Shown here one piece after another: positions 17,520 to 27,327 of a stretch of DNA of 64,000 nucleotides (positions are counted from its first letter, which is position 1; the number at the start of each line of letters is the position of its first letter). The notes below the pieces were generated by a model, which saw nothing but the letters and a program-made list of their open reading frames with translations, searched no databases and had not been told where the DNA came from. The DNA is taken from the NCBI GenBank assembly GCA_963805645.1, contig CAWDVA010000003.1, positions 27,101 through 91,100 of the forward strand. The letters are read 5' to 3'. The translations under genes and the position numbers were made by a program. This DNA comes from CAVXEH01 sp963805645. GTDB lineage: Bacteria > Chloroflexota > Limnocylindria > QHBO01.

Positions 17520-18395
17520 GTGTTGCAGCGCGTCGCGATCACGGGCGCGGCTGGCCGTCTTGGAGCCCATCTTGTCGTGGCGTATCGGGCGGCCGGCCAC
17601 ACCGTTCTTGGTCTATCAAGACCACAATTCGACCTCACGCGCGCAGAAGACCTAGAGCGCCTGGGGCAGTGGCAGCCGCACGTGGTAGTGAATGCTGCCG
17701 CATGGACGGATGTCGATGGATGTGCGCGAGATCCCGAGAGGGCTACGCGGGTCAATGGCCACGCCGCAGGAGCGATCGCCCTTGCGTCGGCGCGGGTTGG
17801 TGCGAGGATGATTCAGATCAGTACCAATGAGGTCTTCGATGGCCGTGCCGCTGAGGCCTATTCAGAACAGGACGAACCGCGTCCCGGCAATGCCTATGGG
17901 CAATCGAAACTGCTGGGCGAGCGTTTGGTCGAAAGCAGCTCGGTACGCTGCCTGATCATTCGCACCGCGTGGCTCTTTGGCCCGTCGGGCCCGAGTTTCG
18001 TCACAAAGGTGCGTGACGCGGCCGATCGGGCGGCGCGTCAGGGCCGCCCATTGCGCGTTGTTGACGACGAGTGGGGCAATCCAACGTGGATTCCCGTCCT
18101 TGCCGAGCATATCGTGACGCACGGCGGTCGCGCTATGGACCTAGATGTTTCCGTGCTCCATTTGGCAGGTACGCCGCCGACGACTCGGTTCCGTTGGGCG
18201 CGCGCTATCCTGGGGGAAGAAGCAGATCTTGAGCCGGTGCAGTTGAGCGACTACGCGCGTGATTCTGTGGTCCCACCTCGGGCCGTGCTTGCGACCGCGC
18301 TCGCCCAGCGCCTCGGGATTGGGCCGAATTCCTGGTTGCCGCACGCAAGAGGCGTGATGCGCGAATCAGCTCCAGGAGTCCCAAATGCGGATTGA
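17520..18395 (+). CDS. rmlD: dTDP-4-dehydrorhamnose reductase
   Basis: NAD(P)H-dependent final step to dTDP-L-rhamnose. The 291-residue SDR begins with GTG at 17520, two bases after the rmlB stop. Seen: ITGAAGRLGAHLV, VVNAAAWTDVDGCARDPERA, ISTNEVFDG and YGQSKLLGE with the catalytic tyrosine and lysine; WGNPTWIPVLAEHI is typical of RmlD. The gene overlaps rmlC by 11 bases. GC content and codon use appear slightly less extreme than in the preceding genes. Confidence 0.93.
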   Translation: MLQRVAITGAAGRLGAHLVVAYRAAGHTVLGLSRPQFDLTRAEDLERLGQWQPHVVVNAAAWTDVDGCARDPERATRVNGHAAGAIALASARVGARMIQISTNEVFDGRAAEAYSEQDEPRPGNAYGQSKLLGERLVESSSVRCLIIRTAWLFGPSGPSFVTKVRDAADRAARQGRPLRVVDDEWGNPTWIPVLAEHIVTHGGRAMDLDVSVLHLAGTPPTTRFRWARAILGEEADLEPVQLSDYARDSVVPPRAVLATALAQRLGIGPNSWLPHARGVMRESAPGVPNAD

Positions 18396-18936
18396 TGCCG
18401 GTTCGCTGGACGGACTCATCCTTGTCACGCCGAAGGCATTTACGGACGACAGGGGGTTCTTCCTCGAAGCCTACCGCCGAGATGCGTACGCGGCGCTCGG
18501 GATCGACGCAGACTTCATGCAGATGAACCACTCGCGCTCGGTGCGCAGGACCATCCGCGGACTCCACTACCAACGCGGTCGCGGCCAGGCGAAGCTCGTA
18601 TCGGTCCTGAGGGGGCGGATCATGGACGTGGCTGTCGACATCCGGACCGCATCGCCGACATTCGGCAGACATGCCGAGTACGTTCTTGATGATCGCGCGC
18701 ACCGACAGCTGTACATCCCCACGGGGTTCGCGCATGGCTTCTGCGTCTTGTCGCCGGTAGCTGACGTTGTCTACTTGGTGGACCGCTCCTACGATCCCCG
18801 CACTGAGGTCGGTATTGCCTACGATGACCCCGAGCTGGGGATTGTCTGGCCAGCTGCGCAGCCCATCGTGTCCCACCGCGACCGCGCGAACCCACGCCTG
18901 GCCCAGGTTCGTCGCGCCGGTCAGCTTGATGGGTGA
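18385..18936 (+). CDS. rmlC: dTDP-4-dehydrorhamnose 3,5-epimerase
   Basis: Cupin-fold epimerase (183 residues) that inverts C3 and C5 of the RmlB product. FTDDRGFFLEAYRRD, QMNHSRS, IRGLHYQRGRGQAKLVSVL (catalytic His), GRIMDVAVDIR and FAHGFCVLSPVADVVY (with the second active-site Tyr) are all present. The 3' end overlaps the converging minus-strand glycosyltransferase by 16 bases. Gene order A-B-D-C. Confidence 0.95.
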   Translation: MRIDAGSLDGLILVTPKAFTDDRGFFLEAYRRDAYAALGIDADFMQMNHSRSVRRTIRGLHYQRGRGQAKLVSVLRGRIMDVAVDIRTASPTFGRHAEYVLDDRAHRQLYIPTGFAHGFCVLSPVADVVYLVDRSYDPRTEVGIAYDDPELGIVWPAAQPIVSHRDRANPRLAQVRRAGQLDG

Positions 18937-20012
18937 GCGCGCGCATCCGAAAGCAGACGGGCGACGGCGACTACGTGAAGGTCCCAGTCGCCATCGCCCC
19001 GCGCATGGGATGCCGGACTTCGGGAAAGCGCCAAGGCGACGGCTTCCTGAAGGTCGCCAGGTCCGCATGTCGCATCGATGACCACGTCCGCAGGCCCTCG
19101 TTGCGCCGCCAGATCGCCGACGTCCGTCAGGACAACCGGTCGCCCGACCGCATGGGACCTCGCAATCACGCCGGACGAGTAGCCCCTCTCATACAGGGTT
19201 AAGACTACGTCGGCCAGAGAGTATGCGGCGAGCTCTTCTTCATCGGACATCCGCTTGTCGTGGCGAACGATCTCAGCTCCATTTCCGGGTGCGGTTGCGA
19301 GCGCCCCGGCCAGGTCCCACTTCCCCTGCCTGGCACCCGCGATTAGGAGCGTCCGAATCGGGGATCCAGGGCTCATCAGCGCGGTGACGGCGCGCGCGAT
19401 GCCTTTCCCTCGTTTGAGGTTGCCGATGATCAGCGCCACCGGCGGATGGGGGGGCGTGGCAAGTGAGAGCACGCGGGCAGCGTCCTCACGCGGAAGCGGC
19501 GCGACTGCCTCGAAGTCACCGTGGGGAGCGACCGCGACGCGGTCGGGACGAACGCCAAGTCGAAGCACGTCACCTCTAGCCGTCATCCCATGCACCACCA
19601 CGACGTCGGCGACCCTGTGGGCCCACCGGTAGAACCGCGTGGGTTTGCGCCCGCCCATCGGGATTGGATCATGGGCGACAAGGATGACCTTCCGGCCCAG
19701 GAAGCGATGAAGGGCGAGAACCAGATAGTCCACCAACGGCCAGTGGAGGAAGTGGACGACGAGACTCTCCGCGCGGTATTCGTGCGCGCGTCCGAACGTC
19801 GCGCCCATAGCAGCCGCATACGCCGCTCCCCGGACGAGTCGCCGCCGCTTGTGGTTGAAGGCGGCTCCGAAGAGCCGGCCGGTACGTGTTCTCGCGTCCC
19901 GTTCGACAACGAAGACGTCGTGCCCGGCCTTCGTGTATGCCTGCAATAGTGCCGCGTTGTAATGACCCATCCCGCCCATTACGCCGAGAGGCTCAATATA
20001 GAGAAGGCGCAC
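18921..20012 (-). CDS. Glycosyltransferase (GT-B fold, GT4-like)
   Basis: A 363-residue cytosolic or membrane-associated transferase: MRLLYIEPLGVMGGMGHYN at the N-terminus, VILVAHDPIPMGG, VVVVHGMTARGDVLRLGV, then the donor domain with VALIIGNLKRGKGI and YERGYSSGVIARSHAVGRP. It is the last gene of a minus-strand operon (GT, flippase, capsule-type protein, this GT), ending inside rmlC. Its likely role is adding a sugar, possibly rhamnose, to the glycan exported by the 21.4-kb flippase; donor not assignable. Confidence 0.8.
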   Translation of the reverse strand: MRLLYIEPLGVMGGMGHYNAALLQAYTKAGHDVFVVERDARTRTGRLFGAAFNHKRRRLVRGAAYAAAMGATFGRAHEYRAESLVVHFLHWPLVDYLVLALHRFLGRKVILVAHDPIPMGGRKPTRFYRWAHRVADVVVVHGMTARGDVLRLGVRPDRVAVAPHGDFEAVAPLPREDAARVLSLATPPHPPVALIIGNLKRGKGIARAVTALMSPGSPIRTLLIAGARQGKWDLAGALATAPGNGAEIVRHDKRMSDEEELAAYSLADVVLTLYERGYSSGVIARSHAVGRPVVLTDVGDLAAQRGPADVVIDATCGPGDLQEAVALALSRSPASHARGDGDWDLHVVAVARLLSDARAHPSS

Positions 20013-20013
20013 C

Positions 20014-21426
20014 TTAGCGGGCGCCTGGATCCCGCCGCGCCGCGAGGAGCTCGTCCAATCCGCGGCTGACTATGGCGACGTTCTGCGCTGTCATGCACTC
20101 GGGAGTATCGTCCGGAGCACCGATGAGACCGTCGCGCGAGTTGGCGAACAGGTAGGCCATGTATGCCTTTCGAGCCTCATTCGCCGGCGGGCCAGCCGCT
20201 CCGCTGCGCAGGTCACGCAAGAGCGTTCGTAGGCTCTCGTCATAAGGGTTCACGTGCGATCTCGCTAAGAGCGGGCTGAAGTACATCTCGCTCGTAGTTG
20301 TGGCTGGATAGCCAAGGAGACCCGCCTCGAACGCTAGGGTGCCTGCCACTGTCAGGGTGAGTTGAGCCTCAGACGCGAGCCTGAGGCTATTCGACCACGG
20401 GTCCACTAGCACCACGCCAGGTATGCGCTTCATCCTCCGGAAGAACAGGGGGCCCCGATCGCCAAGGCCGTTGCTGTGCTCCTTCACCACCAGTCGCCAG
20501 CCTGGGGGGAGGTCGGACGCCGCTGCGCGGGCGAGACCCGCTTGGTCAGAGTACTTCGACCCCAGCACGTCAAGCGACGCCTCCGGCTGACGGTGCAGCG
20601 TCAACAGGACATACGGCAATCCGCGCAGCGCCTCGGGATTCTCGAACGGGTAGATGCGGTTCAGCTTTCCATTGATCCATTGGCGCGACCGGCCGCGCAG
20701 AAGCCATCCCAGGCTCGGTCTGTTCATCTCGTGGGGATCCCGCATCTGCAGGGCAATCTGCTTACCTGGAGAAAGGAGCCAGTCCGGAGAAGCGCGGATC
20801 GGGCCCTGATGCCGTTGGAAGTAGTAGGGTCGCTCCGGCTTCTGCGCGAAGTTGGCGATGAACTCGGAAGCGCCCCGCACATCCGCGGGATCGGGCCGCA
20901 GATCCGTGGCGAAACCGGCCTGGTGAGACCCAGCGAACAACGTGAAGCGGGTAGACGGGATTCGGACTGTCGCCGGCACTAGATACGGAACCGCAATCTG
21001 CGAGAGCATCGCACCCGCGATCAGCTCCACGGCGTAGGTCTGCTCGCCCAGAACGGCTTCGATGCCACCCTTGACGACGAAGTCCTGGATTGCTATGGCG
21101 CATGTGCTCAGATACGCGAGCGCAAGGGACGTGGGGCGCTCGCGGAGGAACCGGTCTGCACCGATCATCTCGTAGATCTGCATCTTGCCAGGCAGGAGTT
21201 CACCGGGCGTCCACGGTCCAGCTGCGCTGGCGCCGTTTGTCCAGCCGGAGGAGTACGTCGTCAGGTCGAGCACCCGGGCCTGGCTGACCCCGCTTCTAAC
21301 GAGCATCCGCGAGAGCCGGTTACCGGGCACTATCCAGAAGATCTGGTGCCCAAGCTTCTCGAGCTCGTCCTGTAGGGCTCGGAAGAAGTAGGTCTTGTTG
21401 TGATTCGCAAAGAACGCGAGACGCAT
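20014..21426 (-). CDS. Capsule-synthesis-type protein (GT-B-like)
   Basis: A 470-residue protein, MRLAFFANHNKTYFFRALQDELEKLGH at its start, with KEHSNGLGDRG near base 20470 and VAGTLAFEAGLLGYPATTT near base 20320, which recall the Capsule_synth/Kps and CDP-glycerol transferase-type phosphate-binding elements. No membrane helices. One base separates it from the next gene (20012), so they are co-transcribed. Probably a transferase for the same glycan; exact reaction unknown. Confidence 0.65.
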   Translation of the reverse strand: MRLAFFANHNKTYFFRALQDELEKLGHQIFWIVPGNRLSRMLVRSGVSQARVLDLTTYSSGWTNGASAAGPWTPGELLPGKMQIYEMIGADRFLRERPTSLALAYLSTCAIAIQDFVVKGGIEAVLGEQTYAVELIAGAMLSQIAVPYLVPATVRIPSTRFTLFAGSHQAGFATDLRPDPADVRGASEFIANFAQKPERPYYFQRHQGPIRASPDWLLSPGKQIALQMRDPHEMNRPSLGWLLRGRSRQWINGKLNRIYPFENPEALRGLPYVLLTLHRQPEASLDVLGSKYSDQAGLARAAASDLPPGWRLVVKEHSNGLGDRGPLFFRRMKRIPGVVLVDPWSNSLRLASEAQLTLTVAGTLAFEAGLLGYPATTTSEMYFSPLLARSHVNPYDESLRTLLRDLRSGAAGPPANEARKAYMAYLFANSRDGLIGAPDDTPECMTAQNVAIVSRGLDELLAARRDPGAR

Positions 21427-21429
21427 GGT

Positions 21430-22707
21430 TCACTCGGATCCAGTTGGTTCAGGAAGCCTGATCCCCGGGACTGCTCCCCGGAGCAGGAACGCCTGCACGA
21501 TCGCCACGAGCACGAAGGCGAGGGAAAGGCTGAGGGCATATGGTACCGGGCTGGACGGCCGCCACACGACCAGCCCGACCGCCAGCGCCATTGCGCTGCC
21601 AACGTAGATAGCCGAGACGGCTCGCTCCTTCATCAGGCCAACTGCGCGCGGGAGCCAGGACGAGATGGCAACTCTCGCCAGTCCCGTTCCCAGCATGAGG
21701 GCCGTGACCAGTCCTGATGGCTCGTAGCTGCGTGCGAACGTGCCCACAAACAACTCAAGGGCGAGGTAGCCCGCGCCCGTGAGCACCGTCAGCGCGGCCC
21801 CGGATACCAGGAATACGGACACAGGCGATCGCCGCCCGAACATGATTTCCGTACTCGCCAGCATCGGAATGTTGACTGAGATCAGAAACGCCAAGTCAAC
21901 GAGGGTCCACGATAGCGCGAAGGTCGCGAGGGCACTGCCGGTCGAGAAGAGGCCGAGAAAATACCGGGTGAGCATCACGAGCAGCCACGGGCCGACGAGC
22001 GCGGGGATGGTCAGCAGACCGTCCGCGTATCGCATGCGGATTCGCGACACCGACGCTGCCGCTCGCGAAGCGTCACCGGCGTCTGGGGTCCGCGTCGAGT
22101 GCAGCCACCACCCAGCAAGGCCGAGGCCAATAAGGCTCGCGACCATCCATGCACCCATGACTGAGCTCACCGTGACGGGGCCCCAGACCAGAAATGGGAC
22201 CACTGTGATGGTCAGGAATACGTTGTATCCGAACATGACGAGCACAGAGGCGCTGCGGGAGCGGAATCCAAGCAGGATCTGGGCGATCGTGATCGTCAAC
22301 GCCACGGCGGAAGCGGTGACGATGCTGAATCCCGCGAGGACAATGGGTGAGCCAGCAGAACTGAACGGCAGCGCCAGAACGTAACAGAGCCCGAATCCGG
22401 GGAGCGCTGTCACCAGTACAACAGCTGAGCCTCGCCGGATGAGTTGGGAGGTTGCGGCGCGGCCGTATGAACCGGCCAAAAGCTGGAACTGCAGGGTCAG
22501 CCCCAATGCGAGCACGTACGGCAATAGAGATGTGAGCGTGTTAAAGATGCTCAGATAACCGTATGCAGCCGGCTCCATCCGCGAGACGAGGATGCTGAAT
22601 CGCAGTGGTGACAAGCCAGCGAGCACAACGGTTGTCGCGACTGCGACTGCGTGTGGCCCGCGACCGGCCTCGAGCCGATTGCGAATGCCACCGGGGCGCG
22701 TGGTCAC
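21430..22707 (-). CDS. Polysaccharide flippase-like membrane protein (MOP superfamily)
   Basis: About 12 hydrophobic helices, beginning GPHAVAVATTVVLAGLSPLRFSILVSRM and ending with VPYALSLSLAFVLVAIVQAFLL. Probably exports the lipid-linked glycan built by its operon. I take the GTG at 22707 (MTTRPGGIRNRL) as start; no strong ribosome site is visible. The same frame is open far upstream into the GT gene, giving an apparent 821-residue fusion, but that is caused by a frame break in the GT (see next entry). The true GT stop lies 68 bases upstream of this start. Confidence 0.75.
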   Translation of the reverse strand: MTTRPGGIRNRLEAGRGPHAVAVATTVVLAGLSPLRFSILVSRMEPAAYGYLSIFNTLTSLLPYVLALGLTLQFQLLAGSYGRAATSQLIRRGSAVVLVTALPGFGLCYVLALPFSSAGSPIVLAGFSIVTASAVALTITIAQILLGFRSRSASVLVMFGYNVFLTITVVPFLVWGPVTVSSVMGAWMVASLIGLGLAGWWLHSTRTPDAGDASRAAASVSRIRMRYADGLLTIPALVGPWLLVMLTRYFLGLFSTGSALATFALSWTLVDLAFLISVNIPMLASTEIMFGRRSPVSVFLVSGAALTVLTGAGYLALELFVGTFARSYEPSGLVTALMLGTGLARVAISSWLPRAVGLMKERAVSAIYVGSAMALAVGLVVWRPSSPVPYALSLSLAFVLVAIVQAFLLRGAVPGIRLPEPTGSE

Positions 22708-22774
22708 TTCGGCAGGGCGCGCAGCCAGAGAGGGGCGCCACCTCCGGCCGTCGATGAGGACCTCCCGTGCCGCC

Positions 22775-23883
22775 TCATTCGCTGGGTCGGACCAACTGGG
22801 TGAAGAGTGATTCGTAGTCATCTGCCACTCGATCCCACGAGTAGAGAGCCTGGGCTCGGGCTCGTGCAGCCTGCCCAAATGCATTGCGGAGCACCTGTCT
22901 TGCTCCAACACTCCGAGAAGCGTTCCAAGGTGTTGGGCGTCGTTCAAGGCGTAATACTCGCCAGCGTCACCTAAGACCTCTCGATGCTCCGGCACGTCGT
23001 TGGCGACAATGCACACTCCCCGACCCATTGCCTCCACCAGCGCAGGGTGCGTACCGCCAACCTCTGTGGCCTGAATGTAGATTGCCGCGCTTGACTGCAG
23101 CTCGGCGTACCCTCGACCGAATATGCCGCCAACCATCCGGACTCCGCTCGTCCGGGCGGCGAGTCGTGAGAGGCGTTCCTTGTAGGCGGTCGCGTACGGC
23201 GCATCGCCCACGATGACGAGTGGCAACTCGTGAGAGGCGGCGCCGTAGCCTTCGATCACGATATGGGCATTGTTTTCTGGCTCAAGCCGACTTACGTAGA
23301 GAATGTAGGCATGCGCGGTCAACCCCAGGCTCCGCAAGGTCGATCCAGGGGTGACCTGTTCAGCATCTGTGCCGTATGGGATGTAGACGGTCGTCGCCCG
23401 CCTGGCCTCGCGGTAATAGTTAGCGACCGTTCTTGCGTCCGAGACGAGGACGACCGGAAGGTGAGGTGCGAGACGTGCGCACATCTGGTAGTAGGTCCGC
23501 CCGAGCCAGCCCCACTTGCGGCGTTTCCATTCGAGGCCATCGACGTTCAGCACAACCTCGGAGCCGCCCAACCTTGGCAGTGCCGCGAATGGCGCATTCG
23601 CGTTGTTGCACACCAGCACCACGTCGAAGCGCTTTGGGATGGCGTCGATCGCGGAGAGCGCTGTATGGACGACCGTATCGAGATACTTGTGGCGGATCGT
23701 GGGGAGCACACGCAGGCGCATCCCTCTGTGTTCGCGCAGCCCGCGTGGCACGGAGTGGCTGCGACCATAGACAGTGACGCTATGGCCCCGCTGGACTAGC
23801 CTCACCCCCAACTCCTCGGCGAAGGTCTCGAAGCCGCCGTAGGAGGCTGGGACCCCGCGGGTGCCGATGATCGCGATGCGCAT
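22775..23883 (-). CDS. DUF1972/GT4 glycosyltransferase (rhamnosyltransferase-like), frame-broken near its end
   Basis: Starts MRIAIIGTRGVPASYGGFE, the diagnostic opening of DUF1972-type glycosyltransferases, then NVDGLEWKRRKW, a GT4 donor domain with YILYVSRLEPENNAHIVIEGY and EVGGTHPALVEAMGRG. Near base 22900 the frame changes: the true end, rich in Ala/Arg followed by LYSWDRVADDYESLFTQLV, is read in another frame and stops at 22775. One missing base near 22895-22910 accounts for it. Start ATG 23883 is preferred over 23895 because a -10 element ends seven bases before it. First gene of the minus-strand operon. Confidence 0.82.
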
Positions 23884-23890
23884 CGGAGCC

Positions 23891-23896
23891 ATCATA
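23891..23896 (-). promoter_or_regulatory. -10 element for leaderless glycosyltransferase transcript
   Basis: On the minus strand TATGAT (one mismatch to TATAAT) is followed by GGCTCCG and ATG 23883. This spacing predicts a leaderless mRNA for the operon 23883-18921. Confidence 0.55.
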
Positions 23897-24070
23897 TCGG
23901 CCGGCCTGCACGCGGCGGCTGCTTTGCCGTCATGTTCGCCGACGGTTCGTTAGACTCGCCTCGGAGTCTTGCTGTCCATCCGGGCCGCCTGGCCTCGCAG
24001 GGCTTAGGGGAGTTCGGGACCCGGGTCAGCCACGAGGAAGCAGTGCTCAACGCGATCGCCCAGGTGTCTC

Positions 24071-25535
24071 ATGGGCTTGTGGGCGCCGGGCACCGCCATT
24101 CTGTTGGCCCCGACCGCTCTGCCGCTCGCTCTGGCCTTCTTTGTCGGGCGAGGCGGGCCTCTCTTCTACGCCGGGTACGCGGTCGCTCTGGCACTTCTGC
24201 TGGCGGTCGCTTATCAAAGTCGCGCGACTCCATTCATCGTGGCGACTGGCTTCTTGGTATGGCTGTCGATATCCCAGATCGATCGCCACCCTGACGGGAC
24301 TCCTTACACCCGCCACGATCACAGCACTGCTGGCGTGGTCAGAGTTCCTCTTCCCGATGCTTGCGGTGGTGTGCCTGTCGCGCGCGCCGCGTTTGGCGTG
24401 AGAGTCCGAAAGCTGTTCGCGCCTTGGACGTCATGGCAGTGGCCTTCCTCTTGCTCGCGGCCGGGGGTGTGCTCATCGGCAGTGCGCCACTCATTGACCG
24501 GGTGCTGTATGTCCGCCAACTTGGTGTTCTCCCACTGGTGTACGCGGCGGTCAGGCTCGCGCCATGGATTCGCGGCGATGGACTCAGGATTGCTCGGCTT
24601 GTGGTCACGGCAGGCGTTCTGCTTGCGACCTTCGGTCTCGTTGAGCGCCTCCTTCCGGCGGGGCTGCTATGGGGCGCGATCGCTCACCCGGTCGACTACT
24701 ACCGCATGGCTGCCTTCAGCGGAGGGTCGGCGCCAGTGCGGACGATGGACGGGCTGCCCATGACGTTCTGGACCTGGATAGGGGGCGTACCAGTGCGAAG
24801 GCTGGTGTCAACATCTCTTGAGGCGGCCACCGTCGGCATGTTTTTCGCCGTCGCCGCGGTGACTGCAATCGCGCTGGCACGGCCAGGCGCCTGGGATCGG
24901 CGATGGATCTGGGCAGCGACACTGGCCGGTGCAGCGTTGATGTTTGCGCTGGGAAAGGCGGGCATCGCAATCTTGCTCGCTCAAGCCGCCTACACCTGCT
25001 ATCCAGCAAGTTCCGGTGCTGACGCGCCCATGGATCGTGGTGCTCACGGCAGCTGCTATAGCCGGTGGAATCGTTTGCTCTGGCGTTATCGCTGAGTCCA
25101 TGGGGGTCACGGCAGGCGTATCACGCCACTTGAGTGGTCTGGTCGCTGGCTGGGATGCGATGATTCGCCACCCGCTCGGCCTAGGCCTGGGTTCCACAGG
25201 CGTGTTCACCTCGAGCCAAGCCGTGGCTGAATCGTCTCTAGGGGTACTCATGGCCCAGTTGGGCGTGCCGGGGCTGCTTTTTTGGCTGACGTGGATTGTG
25301 GGGACTGGAACGGTGTGTATCGTCATCGCCCGCCGGCTAACGGACGCGCCTGCACTCGGGGTTGCCGTTGGTGCGTCGCTCATCTCCTTCATGGCCGCGT
25401 CAGCCCTCACGGAATCGACTGGCGGTCTCCTGGAACTGGATCTTCGCCCTACTGGCCGCAGTCGTCGTCTGCGACGGCGTGGCGCGCAGGCATCGCGTGC
25501 CACGCCTGCACATGCCCAAAGCCCGCGGCGCCTAG
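24071..25535 (+). pseudogene. Decayed O-antigen ligase/polymerase (Wzy_C-type)
   Basis: Hydrophobic, ligase-like sequence is spread over three frames in order: GTAILLAPTALPLALAFFV (frame 2), ITALLAWSEFLFPMLAVVCL (frame 3, about 24300-24400), VMAVAFLLLAAGGVLIGSAP to GKAGIAILLAQAAY (frame 1, 24420-25000), WIVVLTAAAIAGG to LISFMAASALTES (frame 2, 25030-25415), and VSWNWIFALLAAVVV (25426 on, frame 1) to a stop at 25533-25535. HPLGLGLGSTGVF is the usual periplasmic-loop motif. Four frame changes in 1.4 kb, next to an intact ligase gene and a serA fragment, point to real decay rather than only sequencing errors. Confidence 0.75.
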
Positions 25536-25740
25536 ACTCACCTTCCCCGTCGCACGCATCCTCGTGGTCGAGCCGGTCGCACATGCCGGCATCGACATCC
25601 TTGCGGCAGTGCGCGGCACAGATGTCGCCTCCGGCGTGGCGCGCGCCGAGCTGCTCCACCTTCTTGGCGAGGGCGGCGGCCATGGCGCGCTCGTCCTCCG
25701 CTCCCAGACCCGGGTCGGCGCGGAGATCCTCAAGGGATAA
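25533..25740 (+). pseudogene. Truncated serA 5' end, copy A
   Basis: Sixty-four codons from 25549 match the N-terminus of the serA gene at 40659: ILVVEPVAHAGIDILAAV against ILVVEPVAQAGIDVLTAA, and LVLRSQTRVGAEIL against LVVRSQTRVDAEVL. The similarity includes the upstream TAGACTC element at 25533. The start codon is GTC instead of GTG and a TAA ends the match after Lys-Gly. It directly abuts the stop of the decayed ligase. Probably a relic of a recombination or insertion event at serA. Confidence 0.8.
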
Positions 25741-25836
25741 GAGAGACACGCCCCGGCAGCCGCACGGTCGTCGCTCTGGGCTCTGCTAGAGTGCCGACTG
25801 TTGCTGGATTCCACGTTGGCATGAGAGTAGAGCCGC

Positions 25837-27327
25837 ATGGGCAAGGGCAGGCGAAATACAGCCGCGGTGCCACGCGGCCCAGCCGATACCGTGCAGCTAG
25901 TTGTCCCGACGAGACTCTCTGGCGCTGTGGGATGGCTGCTGCTCTTGATGGCGGGCGGCGTCTCGATCGTTTTGCCCCCTGGCTGGATGGCGATCCTCCT
26001 GGCTGCCGCGGCGTTCGTCGCTTTCGCGAGAGACCCGCGTCTTGGGCCGTTGCCGGCGGGCTTGGCCGTCATTCTCGCTTTGCCGTACGACCGGGCTGCA
26101 AACAGCTATCTGCTGCACCTGGCGGGTGTGCCGGTTCGCCCGCAGGATGCAGTGATGGTGATGGCGTTAGTGATGGGAGGAGCCAGTGCGACCTGGAGAC
26201 TGCCTCGTCGCCCGATTGTTTTCGCGATGGGGGCGTTTCTCTCGCTCGGGTTGATCGCGCTGGTCGTGGGCGTGGTCGGCGGCAACGATCCTCACGATGT
26301 GCTGCGTGACGCGCGATGGTGGTTCCTGTACGGCGCCGGTCTCGTCGCCCTCCTGTGGGACGTGCCTCGCCAAGCGATCTTTCGCGGACTGCTGGTCGGG
26401 ATGACCGTCTTTGCCCTGGTGGCGGTTGCCACCGTTCTACTGCCAGCCTTCGACGGCGGGTTGAAGGAGAGAGCCCTCATCTACGATCGCGGGACCTTGC
26501 GGATGCAGTTCGGCAACTCGATCTTCCTGCTGCCCGCGGCCGCACTTGCGGTCCACAGTTTCGTGCGCCGCGGCAGCCGCAGAAACGCCGTGGCGGCGCT
26601 GCTCTTTCTCGTCGCCGTGGCGCTGTCACTTACCAGGACCTTCCTGGGAGTGGCGGCGATGACGGTGGTTGCAGCGGGGGCGTGGTCGGCTATCCGCGCC
26701 TATGGTCCAAAGCGGACGATTGCTTCAATCGGGGCGGTTCTCCTAGTTGTTGCGGTATGCGTGGGCGGAGGTGTTGCCCTTGTTTCAGTGCAGGCACCTG
26801 CCCGCGATTCCTTATCCTCCGCTGGGGCCTCACCGGGGGGTGAGGGCGACCAACCCGTTGACCGTCTGCTCTTTCGAGGAGCTCGCTCAACGCTTGGTGG
26901 CGCGGTAACTGGGCGTCTCACCGAATACGCCAACGCCATAGGCAGCGTATCGCACAGCGGGGTATTGGGTGGCGGCTTGGGAACGCTGGTCGACGCCAAG
27001 CAAACGTTCGGAGGTGAAGCATTTCACACGCCCGGCAAGCTCCCGAACGTCGACAATGCCTCGCTCACAGTTGGATTGAAGGCGGGTGTTCCGGGAATCG
27101 CTGTATTCCTGACCATGCTTCTCTGGCCTGTGGTAGTGATGATCCACGGACGCCTCCGGCGGCTCACGCCTTGGTTCATGCCCGCCTGGCTCGGTGTCTT
27201 GGCTTTGACAATGACGCAGTCCTTCGCCGCGATCGGCTACAGCCCCTACGGCCTGTCGCTCTTGCTCGCGGTGACGGGCCTCGGATATGCCGCCAGCAGT
27301 GAGGCACGGGCGCGCTCCCACGTATAG
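25837..27327 (+). CDS. O-antigen ligase / polymerase family membrane protein (Wzy_C)
   Basis: A 496-residue protein with about ten to twelve membrane helices and a large external loop (about residues 310-400) containing GRLTEYANAIGSVSHSGVLG and NVDNASLTVGLKAGVPGIAVF, the typical Wzy_C/WaaL arrangement. It either polymerises repeat units or joins the glycan to its acceptor outside the membrane. ATG 25837 lacks a strong ribosome site. It is the intact counterpart of the decayed gene at 24.1-25.5 kb. Its 3' end overlaps a converging glycosyltransferase by 82 bases. Confidence 0.85.
   Translation: MGKGRRNTAAVPRGPADTVQLVVPTRLSGAVGWLLLLMAGGVSIVLPPGWMAILLAAAAFVAFARDPRLGPLPAGLAVILALPYDRAANSYLLHLAGVPVRPQDAVMVMALVMGGASATWRLPRRPIVFAMGAFLSLGLIALVVGVVGGNDPHDVLRDARWWFLYGAGLVALLWDVPRQAIFRGLLVGMTVFALVAVATVLLPAFDGGLKERALIYDRGTLRMQFGNSIFLLPAAALAVHSFVRRGSRRNAVAALLFLVAVALSLTRTFLGVAAMTVVAAGAWSAIRAYGPKRTIASIGAVLLVVAVCVGGGVALVSVQAPARDSLSSAGASPGGEGDQPVDRLLFRGARSTLGGAVTGRLTEYANAIGSVSHSGVLGGGLGTLVDAKQTFGGEAFHTPGKLPNVDNASLTVGLKAGVPGIAVFLTMLLWPVVVMIHGRLRRLTPWFMPAWLGVLALTMTQSFAAIGYSPYGLSLLLAVTGLGYAASSEARARSHV

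Noticed and set aside
21430..23895. An 821-residue glycosyltransferase-flippase fusion
   Set aside because: The conserved GT end (LYSWDRVADDYESLF) is in another frame with its own stop at 22775; the fusion comes from a one-base break.
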